Of a DNA stretch of 9,670 nt, positions 6,217 through 9,670 are shown piece after piece. Positions within the stretch are counted from its first letter, which is position 1; each line of letters begins with the position of its first letter. This stretch comes from an uncultured Desulfobacterales bacterium (GTDB lineage Bacteria > Desulfobacterota > Desulfobacteria > Desulfobacterales > JAFDCJ01). Below the pieces are notes generated by a model. It was not told the DNA's origin. It was given only the letters and a program-made list of their open reading frames with translations, and did no database searches. The position numbers and the translations under genes are program-made. The stretch covers positions 1-9,670 of the forward strand of contig CALZJV010000408.1 of the NCBI GenBank assembly GCA_945787595.1. Direction: 5' to 3'.

Positions 6217-6262
6217 TTATATTAATCCTGCAGTGACACTTTTATTTTTAACTGCATCTACC

Positions 6263-6290
6263 TTTGTGGGAGCTGCTTTCAGCCGCGATA
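6263..6290. repeat. REP-like palindrome
   Basis: The segment contains GTGGGAGCTGCTTTCAGCCG followed by CGATA. It closely resembles the REP consensus of pseudomonads and others, with a stem GCGGC, a short loop TTCA or TTTA, and GCCGC. Here the stem GCTGC/GCCGC has one mismatch. It is a single copy in this window, so it cannot be shown as part of a REPIN pair. Confidence 0.5.
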
Positions 6291-6754
6291 AACGGCAGCA
6301 GCACGGATATGGAACTGATTGCCTGAATACAGATATCGTTGATTGGTTGATTAGATGATTGGTTAAGTGGTTGTAAATATGGATTTATCCCATATTTGCA
6401 AAATAATTGGACACTTCATGTGTTAACAATCGTAACATTCTCAAATTATGACTATAATTTACCTAATCAACCATTCAACCTGTAAACTATTCAACGAGGT
6501 CCGGAATATAGGAAATACCAAATCATTTGGCGCTTGGGATTTAGGACCTATTTATTGAAATCACATCATATTTACACATGATTTATGGCATCGCCAGATT
6601 GAATATTTTCGCAATTCTATTGATTTAAATAGAAACGACAGAGCGAAGCGATACCACAAATCTTCAATCGTCAATCTTCAATCTTCAATTCCTGCTTGTC
6701 CGGGTTAGGATTTTATTCTCTGATTTTAAGTGCATTGGATGATAAAGGACGCTC

Positions 6755-7702
6755 ATGGAGATATTTGAGTTAGTAAAAGCAGCCCAAAAGAGGATAGCGG
6801 GTTATGCCCATGTGACCCCCATCATAACCTCTCGGACATTGAATCAACTTACCGGAGCGGAAATATTTTTAAAATGTGAAAATTTTCAGCGAATGGGAGC
6901 TTTCAAGTTTCGTGGTGCATACAATGCCATGTCCCGCCTGACGGATGACCAAAAAAAAAAGGGCGTTATCACCCATTCATCCGGTAATCATGCCCAGGCG
7001 GTCGCCCTCGTAGGTCGGCTGCTGGGAATCAAACCAGTGGTAGTCATGCCGGATGATGCGCCGGCGATCAAACGTGCCGCTACCGAAGCTTACGGCGCTT
7101 CGGTGATCGAATATGACCCTGGAGAAACCTCGCGCGAAAAGATCTCGCAAGACCTTTCAATTCGGCATGGCTATACGTTGGTTCCACCCTATGATCATAT
7201 TGACATCGTTGCCGGTCAGGGGACTGCCGCCATGGAGCTGTTCGACGAGCTGACCACCCTGGACATGCTGATGGTACCCTGCGGCGGCGGCGGCTTATTG
7301 AGCGGCTGTGCCGTTACCGCTCGGACAATGTCCCCGAACTGCCGTGTCATCGGCATCGAGCCGAAATTGGCCGACGATGCCACCAAATCATTTCACAGCG
7401 GCAAACTGCACACGGTAACAAATCCGCCGACTATCGCCGATGGGACCCGAACACCGTGTCTGGGAAAGGTCACATTTCCCCTGGTGCTGGAATACGTCGA
7501 TGATATGCAAACAGTGTCAGAAAACGCCATTATGGAAGCCGTCAAATTTTTATTTTACCGCCTAAAACTGGTGGTGGAGCCATCTGGCGCTCTCGGTCTA
7601 GCAGCCCTTTTAAGCAAGGAAGTCCAACCTGGTGGCCGTGTCGGTATTATTCTCAGTGGCGGCAACATAGATGGTGCAACCATGAAGACGATATTGACAT
7701 AG
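6755..7702 (+). CDS. PLP-dependent serine/threonine dehydratase or serine racemase-type enzyme
   Basis: This is a 315-residue fold-type II PLP enzyme. The Schiff-base Lys51 lies in GAFKFRGA, the phosphate-side SSGNHAQA spans 75-82, the glycine loop CGGGGLLSG 176-184, and SGGNID (301-306) provides the pyridine-nitrogen serine. Two details favour the serine racemase/threo-3-hydroxyaspartate ammonia-lyase subgroup over biosynthetic IlvA. One is SSGNH, with Ser76 in place of the IlvA-type Ala. The other is EPKLADD (202-208), whose Glu202, Ala206 and Asp208 match the divalent-metal site of serine racemase. There is no C-terminal ACT-like regulatory domain, so isoleucine feedback is not expected. 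Likely reactions are ammonia release from L-serine, L-threonine or hydroxyaspartate, or serine racemisation. The start at ATG 6755 has AAAGGA 5 nt upstream. The selenoprotein gene follows after 61 nt. Confidence 0.9.
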   Translation: MEIFELVKAAQKRIAGYAHVTPIITSRTLNQLTGAEIFLKCENFQRMGAFKFRGAYNAMSRLTDDQKKKGVITHSSGNHAQAVALVGRLLGIKPVVVMPDDAPAIKRAATEAYGASVIEYDPGETSREKISQDLSIRHGYTLVPPYDHIDIVAGQGTAAMELFDELTTLDMLMVPCGGGGLLSGCAVTARTMSPNCRVIGIEPKLADDATKSFHSGKLHTVTNPPTIADGTRTPCLGKVTFPLVLEYVDDMQTVSENAIMEAVKFLFYRLKLVVEPSGALGLAALLSKEVQPGGRVGIILSGGNIDGATMKTILT

Positions 7703-7763
7703 ATTCTGCAGTACATACTTTGATTTACCGATTAACAATTCAACAAACACAAAGGAGAACATC

Positions 7764-8408
7764 ATGAGCTTACAGGAAAAATTGAACGCTTACAAAGAGG
7801 GTATGGTAAAAAAGGCTCCTAAAGAAGCACTTGAAATTATGCACCGGGCCACCGAAGATTTACGCAATTCGACAATTATGGAAGGGGTAGTAAACGTTGG
7901 AGATCCGGCGCCGGAATTTGAGCTGCAAAATGTCGCCGGAGAGCTCATCCGGCTTAAGGATCTTATCACCGCGGGTCCTTTGGTTTTGAGCTTTTACCGC
8001 GGCAAGTGGTGACCGTACTGCAACATGGAGCTGGAAGCTCTATTAGAAGCATTGCCTGCCATAAAATCGGCCGGAGCCGACTTTGTGGCAATTTCACCCC
8101 AGCAAGCCGAATTTAATCGTGAATTTATTGAACAAAAAAAGTTTACTTTCGACCTGTTGAGCGACCCGGGAAATTTAACCGCCAAAACATACGGCCTTGT
8201 CTATACGCTGCCTGAAGACTTGCGCAAAATTTATCTGCAGTTCGGCATCGATGTCCCTAAACATAACGGTGATGATTCATGGACATTGCCTTTGCCGGCC
8301 AGATATATTATTGACCGCGAAGGGATCGTCCGGTATGCAGAAGTCAATGTGGACTATACGGTGCGGCCTGAACCGGAGAGCACAATCGCGGCCCTGAAAG
8401 AATTGTAA
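7764..8408 (+). CDS. Peroxiredoxin-like (AhpC/TSA family) selenoprotein with UGA-encoded selenocysteine
   Basis: One 214-residue protein is encoded if UGA 8010-8012 is read as selenocysteine (residue 83). The N-terminal part (MSLQEKLNAYKEG..., GDPAPEFELQN at 46-56, PLVLSFYRGKW at 72-82) and the C-terminal part (PYCNMELEALLEALP, VAISPQQAEFN, LLSDPGN, GDDSWTLPLPARYIIDREG) lie in the same frame. Together they make a full thioredoxin-fold 'peroxiredoxin-like' protein. Relatives have FYRGxWCPYCNxELxAL, so the UGA replaces exactly the peroxidatic cysteine, while the partner Cys86 is kept (UPYC). Members reduce peroxides using thiol donors in the cytosol. Translation starts at ATG 7764 with AAGGAG (7752-7757). 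A bacterial SECIS-like hairpin follows the UGA. Alternatives are a nonsense-mutated pseudogene or a second start at ATG 8025; both are weaker because everything else is intact. Confidence 0.92.
8010..8012 (+). other. In-frame UGA read as selenocysteine (Sec83)
   Basis: The codon lies between TGG (Trp82) and CCG-TAC-TGC (Pro-Tyr-Cys86), at the peroxidatic position of the CxxC-like motif. The frame stays open for 131 more codons before the real stop, TAA 8406-8408. Confidence 0.9.
8025..8043 (+). promoter_or_regulatory. Bacterial SECIS-like hairpin
   Basis: Positions 8025-8032 pair with 8036-8043 (A-U, U-A, G-U, G-C, A-U, G-C, C-G, U-A) around the loop GGA (8033-8035). The loop starts 21 nt after the UGA and its first base is G. 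This meets the usual description of bacterial SECIS elements: a short stem, a small loop with G in the first two positions, and roughly 16-37 nt between UGA and loop. SelB with Sec-tRNA would bind here. The hairpin is also coding (residues 88-94 region). Confidence 0.75.
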
Positions 8409-8429
8409 TCGTGATGTAGGGAAGAATCG

Positions 8430-8999
8430 ATGAAGATATATACGGGCACCGGTGATCGGGGTAAAACCAGTCTTTTTAGCGGACAACGGGTCTCCAAATC
8501 AAATGAGCGTATTGAAGCCTACGGAGACATGGATGAATTAAACTCGATCATCGGCGCCCTGATCGCATGTTTTGGGCCGGAGCATTCAGAACCGATCGGA
8601 GAATTGCAGCAAATCCAGTCGGATCTCTTTGCCATCAGCGCGCTTTTAGCCACCACACCGGACTCACCCGCCATGGATACGATTGCCGGCATTGGTCAAC
8701 AGCACATCCAATTTCTGGAAGAATCCATCGATCGAATGGAAGAAGCACTGCCTGAACTTAAAGGGTTTATTCTGCCCGGTGGCCACCCGACAGCAGCATG
8801 GGCTCATATGGCCCGTACGGTTTGCCGGCGAACGGAACGGCGAATTGTCTGTTTTCTGGACGTATCGTTTAAAATGCAGGCGCCCGATTTATATCAACGA
8901 GCACTGATTTACATCAATCGGCTGTCCGACTATCTTTTCGTTGTCGCCCGCTATTGCAATCATTTATTTGATGCCCCTGAAAAACTCTGGCAAAAATAA
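8430..8999 (+). CDS. pduO: ATP:cob(I)alamin adenosyltransferase, PduO type
   Basis: This 189-residue protein has the full length and signature motifs of PduO/MMAB-type adenosyltransferases. They transfer the adenosyl group of ATP to cob(I)alamin to make coenzyme B12. The N-terminal MKIYTGTGDRGKTSLFSGQR (1-20) is the ATP loop. EAYGDMDELNS (29-39), FILPGGHPTAA (113-123), VCRRTERRIV (131-140, the arginine-rich nucleotide-binding helix) and YINRLSDYLFVVAR (161-174) follow in the usual order. It is a cytosolic trimer in the family. AGGGAA (8418-8423) precedes ATG 8430, and the gap to the selenoprotein stop is 21 nt. The flavoprotein gene begins 8 nt after this stop, so the three genes probably share a transcript. 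No B12-dependent mutase or dehydratase is in the window, so its client enzyme is unknown. Confidence 0.95.
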   Translation: MKIYTGTGDRGKTSLFSGQRVSKSNERIEAYGDMDELNSIIGALIACFGPEHSEPIGELQQIQSDLFAISALLATTPDSPAMDTIAGIGQQHIQFLEESIDRMEEALPELKGFILPGGHPTAAWAHMARTVCRRTERRIVCFLDVSFKMQAPDLYQRALIYINRLSDYLFVVARYCNHLFDAPEKLWQK

Positions 9000-9007
9000 G
9001 GTAATAA

Positions 9008-9670
9008 TTGTCCGTGGAAACCGAGACCGAAAATTACGCATCTGAGCTGATAGAACGCCAATGGCTGTCAAATAAATCCTTTGAGATAACACTGACAAAA
9101 CCCAAATCATTTAAATACAGACCCGGTCAATGTATTCGTCTCATCCACGACGCGGTTGAAAGAGATTATTCTCTGGTTACTGCACCGACCGATCCGAACC
9201 TTGCACTGTGTATTCGAAACATTGAAGGCGGAATTTTATCCCCCGGATTGAGCCAAGCCCCTGTCGGTTCCCGCTTTAGCTTCAACGGTCCCCATGGTTA
9301 CTTTACCTTCAGGCCTTCTACCCGGCCGGCTGTCTTCGTGGCCACCGGCACCGGATTGGCGCCCTTTGTTTCAATGGCACGTTCCGGTGTCACCGGGTTT
9401 ACGCTGCTTCACGGTGTCAGCTCATCGGCAGATATGTATTACGCATCTGCATTCCAATCTACTGCCAAGAACTATGTCCCCTGTCTTTCAGAGACCGGCA
9501 AATCATCAGACGAGTTTTTTCAAGGCCGAGTAACCGATTATTTACAAAAGAATTTGACTCCGGGACTTTACGATTTTTACCTGTGCGGTCGCCGGGAGAT
9601 GATCCGGGACGTGACATTTTTAGTGGATGAGCGATTTCCGGGCTCTTTTATATTTACGGAAATATTTTAT
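9008..9670 (+). CDS. Ferredoxin-NADP(+) reductase-like flavoprotein, runs off the window
   Basis: A 221-codon open frame reaches the right edge without a stop. It has no early ATG: TAA at 9005-9007 closes the frame, leaving TTG 9008 (AAGG at 8998-9001, 6 nt away) or GTG 9014 as starts. Motifs are those of the FNR superfamily: RDYSLVTAP (52-60, FAD binding), GPHGYF (94-99), ATGTGLAPF (112-120, NAD(P) binding), YLCGRREMI (191-199) and a C-terminal FTEIFY. The usual family length and this ending suggest only a few residues, if any, are missing, unless an iron-sulfur domain is fused beyond. There is no plant-type ferredoxin domain at the N-terminus. Position 8 nt after the adenosyltransferase makes a cob(II)alamin-reducing or thiol/ferredoxin-linked role plausible, but this is inference from context. 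Confidence 0.88.
   Translation, partial: MSVETETENYASELIERQWLSNKSFEITLTKPKSFKYRPGQCIRLIHDAVERDYSLVTAPTDPNLALCIRNIEGGILSPGLSQAPVGSRFSFNGPHGYFTFRPSTRPAVFVATGTGLAPFVSMARSGVTGFTLLHGVSSSADMYYASAFQSTAKNYVPCLSETGKSSDEFFQGRVTDYLQKNLTPGLYDFYLCGRREMIRDVTFLVDERFPGSFIFTEIFY

Larger units (their letters stand above)
6145..6754. other. 610-nt gap with repeats and hairpins, no convincing gene
   Basis: Besides the terminator candidate and REP-like palindrome, the gap holds an inverted 11-mer TGGTTGATTAG (6344-6354) with CTAATCAACCA (6463-6473). It also has a 13-nt palindrome CCAAATCATTTGG (6518-6530) and tandem TCTTCAATC-type units (6661-6690). A 69-codon ORF from 6149 runs through the terminator and REP-like element and is not believed. 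The AT-rich stretch 6400-6470 could contain promoters, but none stands out. AAAGGA (6744-6749) serves the next gene. Confidence 0.6.

Noticed and set aside
6149..6358. 69-codon ORF after the lipoprotein gene
   Set aside because: It runs through a terminator-like hairpin and a REP-like palindrome; the sequence VGAAFSRD is what REP-like elements typically yield.
8025..8408. Separate gene starting at ATG 8025
   Set aside because: It would lack the first half of the thioredoxin fold and the active-site position. The ATG falls at Met88 inside a conserved helix and has no ribosome binding site.
9294..9533. 79-codon forward ORF inside the flavoprotein gene
   Set aside because: It is in a different frame from the clear FNR motifs and shows no coding character of its own.

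Overview
The window looks like a chromosomal stretch from an anaerobic, selenoprotein-encoding bacterium, most likely a Desulfobacterota (deltaproteobacterial) relative. This placement is inference. It rests on moderate GC content, a UGA-containing peroxiredoxin-like gene followed by a SECIS-like hairpin, a bacterial SMUG1-type DNA glycosylase, and gaps littered with short degenerate repeats of a kind I associate with sulfate-reducer genomes. No phage, plasmid, IS transposase or CRISPR array is visible. Every gene I accept is on the + strand.

Layout. Positions 1-140 hold the C-terminal end of a DUF1989 (urea carboxylase-associated type) protein. A gap with a stem-loop and a long inverted repeat follows. 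At 512-1834 lies a two-gene operon: a DUF2419/Qng1 queuosine-salvage enzyme and a 116-residue protein of unknown function. A near-continuous 96-nt hairpin (1853-1948) follows it. At 2151-2903 is a class II HpcH/HpaI aldolase. A repeat-bearing gap leads to a 67-residue orphan protein (3352-3555). At 3744-4393 a small multi-pass membrane protein, probably DUF6962, is broken by a -1 frameshift. At 4603-5337 is a clear SMUG1 uracil-DNA glycosylase. At 5557-6144 is a lipoprotein with a possible Cys/His/Asp catalytic arrangement. A 610-nt gap of repeats and hairpins follows.

The right third is the densest part. It holds a PLP-dependent serine/threonine dehydratase or racemase (6755-7702), the peroxiredoxin-like selenoprotein (7764-8408), a PduO-type ATP:cob(I)alamin adenosyltransferase (8430-8999), and a ferredoxin-NADP-reductase-like flavoprotein (9008 to the window end) that starts with TTG or GTG. 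The last three are separated by 21 and 8 nt and are probably one transcript. The flavoprotein is a reasonable candidate to supply electrons for reducing cob(II)alamin before adenosylation, or to feed the peroxiredoxin.

The strongest result is that the two ORFs at 7764-8012 and 8025-8408 are one selenoprotein gene. The UGA falls exactly at the peroxidatic cysteine of the WCPYC motif, and a hairpin with a G-initial loop begins 12 nt after it. Ordinary gene calling would split or truncate this gene.
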